Source of the DNA: Arthrobacter sp. 9AX
Lineage (GTDB): Bacteria; Actinomycetota; Actinomycetes; Actinomycetales; Micrococcaceae
Length of the DNA: 64,000 nt
Assembly: GCF_902506095.1 (NCBI RefSeq)
Contig: NZ_LR733293.1
Coordinates: 3,409,089-3,473,088, forward strand
Reading direction: 5' to 3'
Made by a program: the position numbers and the translations under genes. The notes beneath the pieces were generated by a model. That model saw nothing but the letters and a program-made list of their open reading frames with translations. It did not search any database and was not told the origin of the DNA. Shown here one piece after another: positions 56,021-64,000 of this stretch (the first letter of the stretch is position 1; each line of letters starts with the position of its first letter).

Positions 56021-57243
56021 TTGCCGGCCTCCTTCGAGTCAATTGATGGCGCGTCGCGGGCGAGTTCGTCGGCGAGCAGGACCGACTGTTCCTTCAACTG
56101 CGGCGTGGGCTTGGCGAATACGTGGCGGAAGAGTTCCTGCGGGTCCACCGGCACGTCCTCGCTGAGGCCTTCACGCAGCGCAGCGGCCACCTCCTCAGCG
56201 TGGGCAGCGATCCGTTCCTCGGCAGCGGAGTCCAGCAGGCCGCGTTCGGTCAGGTAGGCACGCATCCGGTGCACCGGGTCCTTGGCCCGCCACTCGGCAA
56301 CTTCAGCGCTCTCGCGGTAGCGGGTGTCGTCGTCGGCGTTGGTGTGGGCCTGCATGCGGTACGTGTTGGCTTCCACCAGCAGGGGGCCGGAACCGCCGCG
56401 GGCAAGTGCGACGGCGCGGTCCAGGACGGCGAGGAGCGCGACGACGTCGTTGCCGTCCACGCGTTCGCCGGCCATGCCGTAGCCCACGGCCTTGTGCGCG
56501 AGCGACGGCGCTACGGACTGGTGTGCCAGCGGCACCGAGATGGCGTACTTGTTGTTTTGGACGAAGAAGATGACGGGCAGGTGGAAGACGGCTGCGAAGT
56601 TCAGGGCTTCGTGGAAGTCGCCTTCGCTGGTGGCACCGTCGCCGCACATGGCCAGCACCACGGTGTCCTCGTCGCGGAGCTTGGCGGCGTGGGCCACCCC
56701 AACGGCGTGCAGCAGCTGCGTGGTCAGCGGGGTGCACTGAATGCCCACTTTGTGCTTGAGGGGATCGAACCCGCCGTGCCAGTCGCCGCGGAAGATGGTC
56801 ATCACCTGCACCGGGTCCACGCCGCGGGTCATCACGGCAACGGCGTCGCGGTAGGTGGGGAACATCCAATCACCGCTCGCCAGGCACAGGGCGGCCGCCA
56901 CCTGGCAGGCCTCCTGGCCGTGGCTGGACGGGTACACGGCCATGCGGCCCTGCCGGACCAGGGCCGAGTTCTGGTCGTTGACGCGGCGGCCGACGACGAG
57001 CTGCTCGTACGCTGCCAGCAGTTCCGCATCGCCGGGCAAGGGGTATTCGTGGCCGGGTTCGGTGCCCTGCTCACCTTCGGGCTTGAGCCGGCCCTCCGGG
57101 TCCACCATCTCGATCTGGTGCCGGGCGGGGAGCATGTAGTCCTCGGCCGTGATGCCGAACTTCTTAGCGGCTTCGGTGAGGGCGTCCTCAGCGGACGCCG
57201 TGCCTGCCTGGTGCGGTGCGGTGTGGTTCGCGGAGATCGTCAT
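56017..57243 (-). CDS. bkdA: 2-oxoacid dehydrogenase E1 alpha subunit
   Basis: This 408-aa thiamine diphosphate-dependent subunit decarboxylates 2-oxoacids from Val/Leu/Ile breakdown and passes the acyl group to the E2 lipoyl arm. The TPP motif is visible as AMCGDGATSEGDFHEALNFA ending in NN (FFVQNNKYAIS). The phosphorylation-loop-type YRMQAHTNADD is present, and RVNDQNSALVRQGRMA precedes it. It is the first gene of the operon, with ATG 57243 opposite the AsnC-type regulator gene. No E3 gene is nearby, so E3 is probably shared. Confidence 0.93.
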   Translation of the reverse strand: MTISANHTAPHQAGTASAEDALTEAAKKFGITAEDYMLPARHQIEMVDPEGRLKPEGEQGTEPGHEYPLPGDAELLAAYEQLVVGRRVNDQNSALVRQGRMAVYPSSHGQEACQVAAALCLASGDWMFPTYRDAVAVMTRGVDPVQVMTIFRGDWHGGFDPLKHKVGIQCTPLTTQLLHAVGVAHAAKLRDEDTVVLAMCGDGATSEGDFHEALNFAAVFHLPVIFFVQNNKYAISVPLAHQSVAPSLAHKAVGYGMAGERVDGNDVVALLAVLDRAVALARGGSGPLLVEANTYRMQAHTNADDDTRYRESAEVAEWRAKDPVHRMRAYLTERGLLDSAAEERIAAHAEEVAAALREGLSEDVPVDPQELFRHVFAKPTPQLKEQSVLLADELARDAPSIDSKEAGK

Positions 57244-57404
57244 CGGTTCCGTCCTTCAGTTGCCACTATTCCTTCCCAGTATCTGCCCACAGCCGCTTTC
57301 GTATCCAGCACTAGGAGGAATCGTGGAGAAGCTGTGCAGTTCTGCCTAGACTGAAAGACGAATTGCAATTGTGAGCCAGCTTACTGAAGGGGTGCGTAGA
57401 CAAA
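57244..57404. promoter_or_regulatory. Divergent bkd/AsnC-regulator promoter region with AATTGCAATT
   Basis: The perfect palindrome AATTGCAATT lies at 57361-57370, in a GC-rich background, between the bkd operon and the Lrp/AsnC-type gene. Lrp-family sites are commonly AT-rich palindromes at such divergent promoters. Binding is inferred. Confidence 0.55.
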
Positions 57405-57869
57405 TTGGCAACGAGGGATCCGGGGACCGAACCTGTCCCGCTGGACGAGACCGACCGCAGGATCATTTCGGAGCTCACCCGGGACGGCCGGATGTCCGTC
57501 ACGCAGGTGGCGGAGAACGTCCACATCTCGCGGGCGCACGCCTATACGCGGATCGGCCGGCTCACCTCAGAGGGGGTGCTGTCCCGGTTCACGGCGCTGG
57601 TGGACCCGATCAAGGCCGGGCTGCGATCGTCCGCCTACGTGACCCTGAAACTGAAGCAGGACGCCTGGCGTGAGCTGCGTGACCAGCTGGGAGCCATCCC
57701 GGAGGTGCACCATGTGGCCCTTGTGGGCGGCGACTTCGACGTGATCCTGCTGGTCCGCGCCGTGGATAATATCGACCTGCGGCGGGTCATCTTCGACCAG
57801 CTGCAGTCCATGCCGGGGGTGCTGGATACCCAGACGTTCCTGGTGTTCGAGGACCTGGATACGCGCTAG
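57405..57869 (+). CDS. Lrp/AsnC-family regulator, probably of the bkd operon
   Basis: This 154-aa protein has an N-terminal AsnC-type HTH (about residues 13-65, LDETDRRIISELTRDGRMSV then VHISRAHAYTRIGRL) and a C-terminal RAM ligand-binding domain (about 72-150, GLRSSAYVTLKL, HHVALVGGDFDVILLV). The start is TTG 57405 with GAAGGGG upstream. It is divergent from bkdA, the BkdR arrangement. An IS element has inserted immediately after its stop codon: the TAG lies inside the 6-bp target duplication, so the protein is intact but its transcript end may be altered. Confidence 0.9.
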   Translation: MATRDPGTEPVPLDETDRRIISELTRDGRMSVTQVAENVHISRAHAYTRIGRLTSEGVLSRFTALVDPIKAGLRSSAYVTLKLKQDAWRELRDQLGAIPEVHHVALVGGDFDVILLVRAVDNIDLRRVIFDQLQSMPGVLDTQTFLVFEDLDTR

Positions 57870-57870
57870 G

Positions 57871-58944
57871 GTGTACTGAGCCGGGACGTTGTTGACATGT
57901 AGGGCTTGAAAACGGGGAGGGCCTCCGGGCTAAGTGGAGCTGTCTAGTTCACACACTTTGCGCTCAGAGGTCCTCATGTCCCACGTTAATGCCCGTCTGA
58001 CAGTTCATGGAAGACGCCTGATCGTTGACCGTGTGGCCGCGGGCCGTCCGGTCGCTCATGTCGCTGCAGAACTAGGCGTTTCCCGGCAGACCGCATACAG
58101 GTGGGTCAGACGCTTCCGGACCGAAGGGCATACCGGGCTGCGGGACCGCTCAAGCCGGCCGAGGTCAACACCGACCCGGACGAGTTCCGAACGTGAACAA
58201 GCCGTTCTGGCCGCCCGGCACAGTGTCAGGTTCGGGCCCCTGCGGATCGCGGCGCTCACCGGCGTCCCGGCCCGGACCGTGTCGCGGATCCTGCACCGGC
58301 ACGGGGTTCCGCGGCTGGCGGAATGCGATCCGCTGACAGGTGCCCCTATCCGAGCTGTCAGAACAACCACCAACCGGTATGAACGGGCCCGGCCCGGGGA
58401 ACTGGTCCATCTGGACGTCAAGAAGCTCGGACGCATCCCGGAAGGAGGCGGCTGGCGGGCCCATGGCCGCTCGGAGCAGGTCAAGGGACGCGGGATCGGC
58501 TACGACTACGTCCACGTCGCGATCGATGACCACACCCGCATCGGCTACGCCGAGGTCCTTGCTGACGAAAAGGGCGTCACCGCAGCCCAGTTCCTCACCC
58601 GCGCCGCAGAGTACTTCGCCGTCAACGGCATCCACCGCATCGAACGCGTCATCACCGACAACGCCTTCGCCTACCGCAACTCCGCCGCGTTCCATAAGGC
58701 CGTTACAGACCTCGGAGCAGTCCAGCGCTTCATCAAACCGCACTGCCCCTGGACCAACGGCAAAGCAGAACGCTTCAACCGGACCCTGCAAACCGAATGG
58801 GCCTACCGTCAAATCTTCACCAGCAGCACCCACCGCCAAACAGCACTTGCGCCCTGGCTCCAGCACTACAACACTGAACGAATCCACACAGGCATCGGAA
58901 CCACACCCCTCACCCGGGTGTCACCAACCTGATGGCGCAGTACA
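57871..58944 (+). mobile_element. IS481-family insertion sequence (1074 bp) with 6-bp target duplication
   Basis: Terminal inverted repeats of about 26 bp are visible: the left end TGTACTGAGCC...GTTGTTGACA (from 57872) and the right end, read on the minus strand, TGTACTGCGCC...GTTGGTGACA. One full-length DDE transposase lies inside. GCTAGG at 57865-57870 and 58945-58950 is the target duplication. Intact ends, duplication and open frame suggest a recent and potentially active insertion. Confidence 0.88.
57976..58932 (+). CDS. IS481-family transposase
   Basis: This 318-aa transposase has N-terminal HTH domains (VAAELGVSRQTAYRWVRRF and a second RIAALTGVPARTVSRIL) and an integrase-type DDE catalytic core. 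The acidic residues are in LVHLDVKKLG, VITDNAFAY and GKAERFNRTLQTEW, the typical IS481 spacing. ATG 57976 is the likely start. The frame runs uninterrupted almost to the right inverted repeat. Confidence 0.95.
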   Translation: MSHVNARLTVHGRRLIVDRVAAGRPVAHVAAELGVSRQTAYRWVRRFRTEGHTGLRDRSSRPRSTPTRTSSEREQAVLAARHSVRFGPLRIAALTGVPARTVSRILHRHGVPRLAECDPLTGAPIRAVRTTTNRYERARPGELVHLDVKKLGRIPEGGGWRAHGRSEQVKGRGIGYDYVHVAIDDHTRIGYAEVLADEKGVTAAQFLTRAAEYFAVNGIHRIERVITDNAFAYRNSAAFHKAVTDLGAVQRFIKPHCPWTNGKAERFNRTLQTEWAYRQIFTSSTHRQTALAPWLQHYNTERIHTGIGTTPLTRVSPT

Positions 58945-58950
58945 GCTAGG

Positions 58951-59070
58951 TCAGAGGCGGGTAAGGGCTGCGCCCACCACTGCCGCGGTGAGGACCAGGA
59001 GGATTGCCAGGACAACGTAGCCTTGCCACTTGGGCCGGCCTTTGTGGGGGTTGATATCGATGTACGGCAT
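58951..59070 (-). CDS. 39-aa membrane peptide
   Basis: The frame encodes MPYIDINPHKGRPKWQGY followed by one hydrophobic helix and a short TRL end. It starts 2 bp after the stop of the small gene upstream, so the two are co-translated. Its own stop abuts the target duplication of the IS element, which therefore inserted just outside the gene. Function unknown. Confidence 0.6.
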   Translation of the reverse strand: MPYIDINPHKGRPKWQGYVVLAILLVLTAAVVGAALTRL

Positions 59071-59072
59071 GG

Positions 59073-59219
59073 TTAGCGGCGTTTACCTCGGGGTGCGGCG
59101 GGAGCACTGACACGGACGGCGCGGCGTTTGAGCCGCAGCATCTGGTACAGGACAGCGAACGGGATCAACAGGGTTCCAAGCAATGCACAAAGCGCCAGGG
59201 CAAAGTCAGGTAGAGCCAC
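59073..59219 (-). CDS. 48-aa membrane peptide
   Basis: The GTG start has GGAGG at good spacing. One hydrophobic helix (about residues 5-27) is followed by a strongly basic tail (RLKRRAVRVS...RGKRR). It forms a pair with the 39-aa peptide 2 bp downstream. The pair lies about 100 bp after the Hpt-like gene on the same strand, so it could be the tail of the polysaccharide operon. No family is recognised. Confidence 0.6.
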   Translation of the reverse strand: MALPDFALALCALLGTLLIPFAVLYQMLRLKRRAVRVSAPAAPRGKRR

Positions 59220-59324
59220 GGCAGACCTCCGTTAGTAGCAGTGATCCCCCATGTCAGATCAAAAGGACCCTACCTGTAAGAAAGCTGAATGACAAAACGA
59301 GTCAACCAGTAGTCAAATCCGGAG

Positions 59325-59696
59325 CTAGAATCCTGCCCGGCTCCCTTCGGCCTGCACTGCCGCCGCGGCCTCGGCCAGGAGCGCCAGGGCAGCATCGGCG
59401 GAGCGCCAGGCAGCCGCCCGCACCATCAGCTCCAGCTCCGCGGACAACGCGGACAGCCGCAGTGCCCCGGCCATGGAAGAGCTCACCTTAAGGCTGATGA
59501 CCCGGTCCATCGCCGCGTTGCTGTCCCGCACGGAGACGGTAGACATCACGGCGACCAGCCGGGCGGGCAGCAGCTCCAGGTAGGTGGCCAGGAAATCCCT
59601 GGCGGCTGCGGGGTTGCCCAGGTCCTCGCCCAGGTCCCTGATGCACTCTAAGTCCAGCACGGGCAGGTGGTCCGCATCGAACGGTGAGGAGCTCAC
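59325..59696 (-). CDS. Hpt-like protein lacking the phospho-histidine, copy 5 (divergent subtype)
   Basis: This 123-aa protein has YLELLPARL, RVISLKVSSSMAGALRL and a helical C terminus. The histidine position is isoleucine 67. It is closest to copy 3 (26515). GTG 59696 overlaps the stop of the MshEN-glycosyltransferase gene by 4 bp, so it is translated with that gene. Of the five Hpt-like genes it has the firmest link to a polysaccharide operon. Confidence 0.78.
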   Translation of the reverse strand: MSSSPFDADHLPVLDLECIRDLGEDLGNPAAARDFLATYLELLPARLVAVMSTVSVRDSNAAMDRVISLKVSSSMAGALRLSALSAELELMVRAAAWRSADAALALLAEAAAAVQAEGSRAGF

Positions 59697-61666
59697 GCGG
59701 ACCACCGGCCGTCGTCGTGATACTCGGCGTCCAGCCCATGCGGGGTCTTCTCCCATTTGTGCGGGCTGGTGAGCATCTGCCAGGCGGCACGCCAGGCAGC
59801 CACGGAGTGCAGCACCCAGTAGGCCGGGTTCAGCAGCGCGAAGATGGCGATGCGCCAGCCGTGCCGGCGCAGCGTGGCGATACCGGAGACCAGGATCATC
59901 AACGAGTTGCCGAACAGCATGGACACCACCCCGCCCACCAGCAGCCACTGCGGCAGGACCAGCCCCACAAACTGGTAGCCGACATAGGTGACCACAGTGA
60001 AGCCCAGCACCAGCGGGTAGGCCAGGAAGGCCAGGGGTGTGCCCAAGATCAGTCCCAGGAAGCCGACCGCGCCCGCCAGGCCGGTGCGTCGGAGGTACCG
60101 GATGGAGTTCCTCGTGTTCACCGCCGAGGTCACCATGTAGCCCTTGATCCAGCGGGTGCGTTGCTTGATCCAGGCGGGCACCTGCGAGCAGGCCTCCTCC
60201 CAGGTGGTGGAGTTGATAACGCCCACCCGGTAACCCTCCACGGCGGCGCGCAGCCCCAGGTCCGCGTCCTCGGTGACGTTCCAGGGATCCCAGGCACCGA
60301 TCAGCCGGAGCAGCCCCGCGTCGAAATGGTTGGACGTGCCGCCCAGCGGCAGCGGAATCCCGGACCGGTCCAGGCCCGGGAGCATCGAATCGAACCAGTG
60401 CGTGTACTCGATGGTGAAGAGCCGGGTGAGCACGTTCTGGTCCGCGTTGAAGTAGTTCAGCGCCGCCTGCACACAGATCAGCGGCTTCCGCTCCGGGTCC
60501 AGGTAGCGCCGCTCGAACGCATCGGTCCGGAACGCGTCAATGGCCGCACGGAGCTGCCCGGGATCGGGGCGGTCCTCGGCGTCGTAAATCACCACATACT
60601 CTCCCCGCGCGAAGGTGAGACCGTAGTTGCAGGCGCGCGGCTTGGTCTGCGGCTCACCGCGGGGCACCACCAGGATCCGCACGTACTCCGGCGGCCGGGA
60701 ACGCTTGGCGGCCTCGATGGTTTCGGTGTCGTCCTCCTCCAGCAACACCAGGACGTCCAGTTTGGAGCGGGGGTAGTCCAGCTGGCCCAGATTGTTGAGG
60801 AGCTTGTCGATGATGTTCGCCTCGCGGAACACCGGGATGAGGATGGTGTACACCGGCAGGTCGGCGTCGGGAATGCGTTCGTCCTCCCCCGCAGGCAGTC
60901 CCCTGCGCTGCAGTTCCCGCGCCCTGGCCTTCGCGACGGCCCTGTCGTGAAGCGCGTCGAAGGGGTGGCGGAGGCTGGCCAGGGTCTTGAACGCGATGCT
61001 CACCAGGAACACCACGTTCACCGCCGTCAGCAGCACCACCACCGTGGGCCGGGCGGCGAGCACCAGTCCAACCACCAGGCTGCCCAGCAGAACAACGGGC
61101 AGCAGCCGCTGCCACCCGTTGAGCGCTATCCGGGCCGAACCGTCCGGCTGCTCCTCGGCCAGCCGTTCGGCGGATTCGTAGAGCAGGTGGTGCCGGAAGG
61201 CCCGCTGGATGGAGTGGTTGATGTCCCAGTCGGTGGTGGTCCGGAACACCACTTCGAGCGCGCCGAAGCGTTGCAAGGCCGCCTGCCGGATGTCCGCGGA
61301 AGGTTCGACGGCGGTGGCAACAGTGAGGAGCCCGTCCTCCAGGTGCCACGGCAGCCAGCCCGGCTCGGATACTTCGCTGAAGCTCAGTTGTTCCAGCAAT
61401 GCTTCGTCGGGCGGGTGCGCCACCAGGTCCACCAGCGGCGCGTCCCACTGTTCGGCCAGCACCTCGTACACGTGCCGCCGGTTCAGCCCCGTCTCCAGGA
61501 TGATGTGCCGGCCCAGCAGCCCGCCCTCGGTCCGGGCACGCGCCAGGCCGCGGTCCAGTTGCCGGGGCGTGATGAGGCCGGCGGCCAGCAGGGACTGGCC
61601 CAACGCCAGCGAGCGGCGGCCGATCCCGTCCCCGGGCACCGCGTCGGTGAGGGTGGAGTTGGGCAT
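59693..61666 (-). CDS. Glycosyltransferase family 2 with N-terminal MshEN-type domain
   Basis: This 657-aa protein begins with a T2SSE-N/MshEN-like region (about residues 15-165: LGQSLLAAGLITPRQLDRGL, VLAEQWDAPLVDL, DGLLTVATAVEPS). Two membrane helices follow, then a GT2 domain (about 265-520: YTILIPVFREANII, VYDAEDRPDPGQL as VIYDAEDRPD, NVTEDADLGLRAA, QRTRWIKGY) and about four C-terminal helices. This is the NfrB-like layout. MshEN domains often bind c-di-GMP, so second-messenger control is plausible. ATG 61666 overlaps the previous stop. A BcsB-like and a GT-C gene precede it in the operon. Confidence 0.88.
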   Translation of the reverse strand: MPNSTLTDAVPGDGIGRRSLALGQSLLAAGLITPRQLDRGLARARTEGGLLGRHIILETGLNRRHVYEVLAEQWDAPLVDLVAHPPDEALLEQLSFSEVSEPGWLPWHLEDGLLTVATAVEPSADIRQAALQRFGALEVVFRTTTDWDINHSIQRAFRHHLLYESAERLAEEQPDGSARIALNGWQRLLPVVLLGSLVVGLVLAARPTVVVLLTAVNVVFLVSIAFKTLASLRHPFDALHDRAVAKARARELQRRGLPAGEDERIPDADLPVYTILIPVFREANIIDKLLNNLGQLDYPRSKLDVLVLLEEDDTETIEAAKRSRPPEYVRILVVPRGEPQTKPRACNYGLTFARGEYVVIYDAEDRPDPGQLRAAIDAFRTDAFERRYLDPERKPLICVQAALNYFNADQNVLTRLFTIEYTHWFDSMLPGLDRSGIPLPLGGTSNHFDAGLLRLIGAWDPWNVTEDADLGLRAAVEGYRVGVINSTTWEEACSQVPAWIKQRTRWIKGYMVTSAVNTRNSIRYLRRTGLAGAVGFLGLILGTPLAFLAYPLVLGFTVVTYVGYQFVGLVLPQWLLVGGVVSMLFGNSLMILVSGIATLRRHGWRIAIFALLNPAYWVLHSVAAWRAAWQMLTSPHKWEKTPHGLDAEYHDDGRWSA

Positions 61667-63333
61667 CAGTCGGTGGACCTTTCGTAAATGCGGTGGGCGG
61701 GGCTGGAGAACACCACCGCATAGCGGGCATTGAAGGTGGGGTCGGCGCTGATGGCCTGGTAGACCAGGTCCGTGAAGCCGGAGTCCTGCGGGCCGCCGCC
61801 GGCCTCCACATTCACGAAGACCCACTCCGCATAGCGGGACGGGTCCGCGAGCGCGGGCGCGAACTGTTCCCCCGCGGCCCGGTTGTAGATGTTGGCCAGC
61901 GGGATGCCCATGGTGGGCAACACCGCGTTGCCGCGGGCGCTTTCATCCATGAGGATGCCGCCGGAGGTGTAATGCTCCTTCAGCCAGCGGGCGGCGGCGA
62001 AGGAGTGGGTGTTGGACTGGTGGGACATCTGCCCTTCGGCAAGGATGGCCAGCCTCCCGGTGGGGTCCTGCAGCCACCAGGCATTCTGCAGGGCAAGGGC
62101 GAGGAGCAGTGCTCCCGCGGCCCAGGGGCGGTGACGACGGCGGCGGGCCACCTCGTGCGTGAACGCCGCCACCAGCACGGCTGCCAGGGGCAGTGCCGTG
62201 AGGGCGAAGCGGTTGTTCCACCAGGTGCTGGGCAGGGAGTGGTCGTTGTTGATGGCCGTCTGCCCCAGGTAGAGGCTGAGCAGGGCGAAGGCGTAGGCGC
62301 TGCCCGTGACCGCCACCAGGAGGGTGCTGTTGGCCAGGCCTTTGCGGAACACCACCAGCACCGCGCCGCAGGCGGCCGCGGCGAGCACCGGCACGCCCAC
62401 CGTCTCGATCAGCGACCAGTGGAAGGTCCAGAGCGTCAGGCCCAGGTTGCCCTTGGTGGGCAGCAGGCCGCCGTCGGTAATGTTCTTTTGCTGGGCGTAG
62501 GCGGAGTACTGGCCGAACATGAACTCCAGCGGGTTGCCGTAGAGGGCCCAGTTGTAGGAGAGCCACCACAGCACGGCGGCGGCGGGGACCATGGCGTAGC
62601 CGGCGGCCATGGTGAGGGCCTCCCGCCACTGGCCGGACCGTCGCAGCTCGGCCACCAGGACAAACACGGTGCCGGTGAGCACCAGGGCCCAGCCCTCGTA
62701 GCGGGAGAGCACGGCGGCGCCGGATGGGATGCCGGCGAAGATGGCGAGTTCCCCAGCGCTCATGCGGCGGCGGCTGGTGCTCCAGTGGGCCAGTCCGGCC
62801 ATCCCGGCCACCAGGCACATCAGCAGCACCGGTTCGGTGAGGGCGGTGGTGTACGTGTAGAGGATGGCCGGGTTGGCCAGGACCACCAGCACGGCGGCGA
62901 TCCGTCCGGCCCTGCCGTAGCCCAGCCGCGCGGTGATCCGGTACAGCCCCGACGTGGTGGCGGCCAGGGCCAGGATGCCCAGCACACAGGCGCCCCAGCC
63001 GCTGCTGAACATCCAGAGGTTCAGCACAAACGGGACCAGAAGCAGGTGCGGGACGGGGAGCCACACGGTCCCCAGCTGCTGGAAACCAGGGGCCTTGCTG
63101 TCGAAGATGCGCCGGGCGATGGTGAGGTGGCTCTGCGCGTCCGAATAGTCCAGGTTGCTGCCGTTGCCGGTGGTGTACAGGCACGCCAGGAAGCCCACCG
63201 CAGCTGCCACCACGGCAACCGTAGCGGTGCCGGGGATGTGGCGGCCGCTGACGGGGGCTCCCAGGGAGGCCCAGATCCGGGCCGGCCGTGCGCGCTCCGC
63301 CAGGACGGGCTCGCTTCTCACGTCAGTTGCCAA
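61666..63333 (-). CDS. GT-C fold membrane glycosyltransferase-like protein
   Basis: This 555-aa protein has about eleven membrane helices. The first extracytoplasmic loop holds LDYSDAQSHLTIARRIFDS, the acidic site expected of GT39/GT83-type lipid-linked sugar transferases. The C-terminal soluble part of about 120 residues (LKEHYTSGGILMDESARGN) is outside. Such enzymes glycosylate proteins, lipids or polymers using polyprenyl-phosphate sugars. The gene overlaps its neighbours by 1-11 bp and is part of the operon 64000 to 59325. Confidence 0.85.
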   Translation of the reverse strand: MATDVRSEPVLAERARPARIWASLGAPVSGRHIPGTATVAVVAAAVGFLACLYTTGNGSNLDYSDAQSHLTIARRIFDSKAPGFQQLGTVWLPVPHLLLVPFVLNLWMFSSGWGACVLGILALAATTSGLYRITARLGYGRAGRIAAVLVVLANPAILYTYTTALTEPVLLMCLVAGMAGLAHWSTSRRRMSAGELAIFAGIPSGAAVLSRYEGWALVLTGTVFVLVAELRRSGQWREALTMAAGYAMVPAAAVLWWLSYNWALYGNPLEFMFGQYSAYAQQKNITDGGLLPTKGNLGLTLWTFHWSLIETVGVPVLAAAACGAVLVVFRKGLANSTLLVAVTGSAYAFALLSLYLGQTAINNDHSLPSTWWNNRFALTALPLAAVLVAAFTHEVARRRRHRPWAAGALLLALALQNAWWLQDPTGRLAILAEGQMSHQSNTHSFAAARWLKEHYTSGGILMDESARGNAVLPTMGIPLANIYNRAAGEQFAPALADPSRYAEWVFVNVEAGGGPQDSGFTDLVYQAISADPTFNARYAVVFSSPAHRIYERSTD

Positions 63334-64000
63334 CGGGATCCGATGCCCTGGCCTGTTCTTTGGCGTCGGCGAAGGCCCGCGCCTTGCGGCGGTGCCTGCG
63401 CCGGAGCCAGATGCGCGCCCCGACCGCGAGCAGCAGGGCGGCCGCGGCGGCCGCGAGCCAGAGTGCCAGCGGCCGGTAGCCGTCCGTCACCTCCGCCTGA
63501 GGTGTGATGGCGCCGGATTCGAGCAGCACCGGGTTGCCGCTGGTCTGGGTGACCAGGAGGTTGCGGGACAGTTCGCTCCAGCCGCCCTCCTGCTGCTGCA
63601 CGAAGGAGGCAAGGCGGGACTGCAGCGCGACCGGGTCGGAGCTTCCGGATGCGGCGGACTGTGCTTCGGCGGGTGCGTCCGGGGCCCAGCCGCCCAGGAG
63701 CAAAAGGTTGCGTCCGTTGTGCTCGAACGCCTCCAGCACGGCGTAGGGCGCGGTAGTGCCCACGCCGTATTCGATGTCCCGGGCGGCGACGGTCCGGAAT
63801 CCGGCCAGCCGCAGCGGCGCGGAAACCTTCTCGGCGGTGGCCGGCGTTGCCCCCACGAGGAGTCCGGCGTCGCTGGATGCCAGGAGCGAGTCCGCGTCCG
63901 TGAGGTGGACGTCCAGGAGGTCCGCGGCGTCGTGCTGGAGCGCTGCCACGAGCGCGGCGGCGTTGAGCGTGTTCTCCTGGGCGGCAGCACCGTCGTCGAA
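63323..64000 (-). CDS. BcsB-like exported protein, C-terminal part (start outside window)
   Basis: The visible 225 residues run from the window edge without a start. They contain GLLVGATPATAEKVSAPLRL, APYAVLEAFEHNGRNLLLLG and LASFVQQQEGGWSELSRNLL, a C-terminal membrane helix (ALWLAAAAAALLLAVGA) and a basic tail. The pattern recalls the C-terminal half of BcsB-type cellulose synthase partners, which sit outside the membrane and guide the polymer. Next to a GT2 this is plausible, but I am only moderately sure. Confidence 0.7.
   Translation of the reverse strand, partial: FDDGAAAQENTLNAAALVAALQHDAADLLDVHLTDADSLLASSDAGLLVGATPATAEKVSAPLRLAGFRTVAARDIEYGVGTTAPYAVLEAFEHNGRNLLLLGGWAPDAPAEAQSAASGSSDPVALQSRLASFVQQQEGGWSELSRNLLVTQTSGNPVLLESGAITPQAEVTDGYRPLALWLAAAAAALLLAVGARIWLRRRHRRKARAFADAKEQARASDPVGN

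Noticed and set aside
60654..61811. 385-codon minus-strand frame overlapping the MshEN-GT2 gene in another phase
   Set aside because: It is proline/arginine/alanine-rich with no motifs, while the in-phase MshEN and GT2 motifs are complete in the annotated frame.
61693..63507. 604-codon open frame on the plus strand across the GT-C gene
   Set aside because: It is glycine/histidine/glutamine-rich without domains and is fully antisense to a membrane protein with clear helices. It is a shadow of high third-position GC.

Overview
The window is 64 kb of high-GC actinobacterial DNA. Gene content and style (GTG/TTG starts, short overlapping operons, a branched-chain 2-oxoacid dehydrogenase locus under an AsnC-type regulator, LAxTG-type sorting signals, many secreted proteins) fit Micrococcaceae, most likely Arthrobacter or Pseudarthrobacter. 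The genus is inferred from protein style, not from a marker gene. I see no rRNA, tRNA or CRISPR array. The one intact mobile element is an IS481-family insertion sequence at 57871-58944.

Layout. 0-7 kb: the 3' end of a sensor kinase, an Nramp-type Mn transporter with a hairpin leader, YnfA, a GAF-ANTAR regulator followed by an Hpt-like protein, and a secreted Fn3/PKD protein. 7-12.4 kb: an unusual SARP-receiver regulator with its NarL-type kinase (minus strand), then a classical OmpR-type kinase/regulator pair. 12.4-21.7 kb: a small exported acidic repeat protein, a very large RTX heme peroxidase, a small zinc-finger-like protein, signal peptidase I and a multicopper oxidase. 22-31 kb: a second GAF-ANTAR/Hpt-like pair, two GH26-like hydrolases, a family 2 glycosyltransferase with a tiny LAYTG peptide, a third Hpt-like gene and a third GAF-ANTAR gene. 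31-45 kb: assorted enzymes and small proteins, an acyltransferase, YcnI and CAP secreted proteins, a low-GC patch with a frameshifted SRPBCC gene, and a five-gene TasA/SipW-like surface-protein operon. 45-53 kb: small proteins, an MBL-fold hydrolase, and an exopolysaccharide operon (nucleotide-sugar dehydrogenase, hyaluronan-synthase-like transferase, polysaccharide deacetylase, LamG lipoprotein). 53-64 kb: bkd dehydrogenase genes with an Lrp/AsnC regulator, the IS element, and a second envelope-polysaccharide operon (MshEN-GT2, GT-C, BcsB-like protein) ending in a fifth Hpt-like gene.

How it works together. Most of the window serves the cell envelope: secreted and anchored proteins, exopolysaccharide synthesis, and their regulation. 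Three gene families are expanded within it: three GAF-ANTAR regulators, five Hpt-like proteins that all lack the phospho-accepting histidine, and four small C-x4-C...C-x2-H proteins. A 17-bp palindrome (CGAGTA-N5-YACTCG) lies upstream of every GAF-ANTAR gene, and a near-match lies upstream of the exopolysaccharide operon. I infer one regulatory network and regard it as the best candidate here for an undescribed system. Two further 11-bp-period direct-repeat motifs look like OmpR-family binding sites, and several dispersed repeat families, including a MITE-like element, occupy intergenic gaps. Coordinates of short motifs were counted by hand and may be off by one base.
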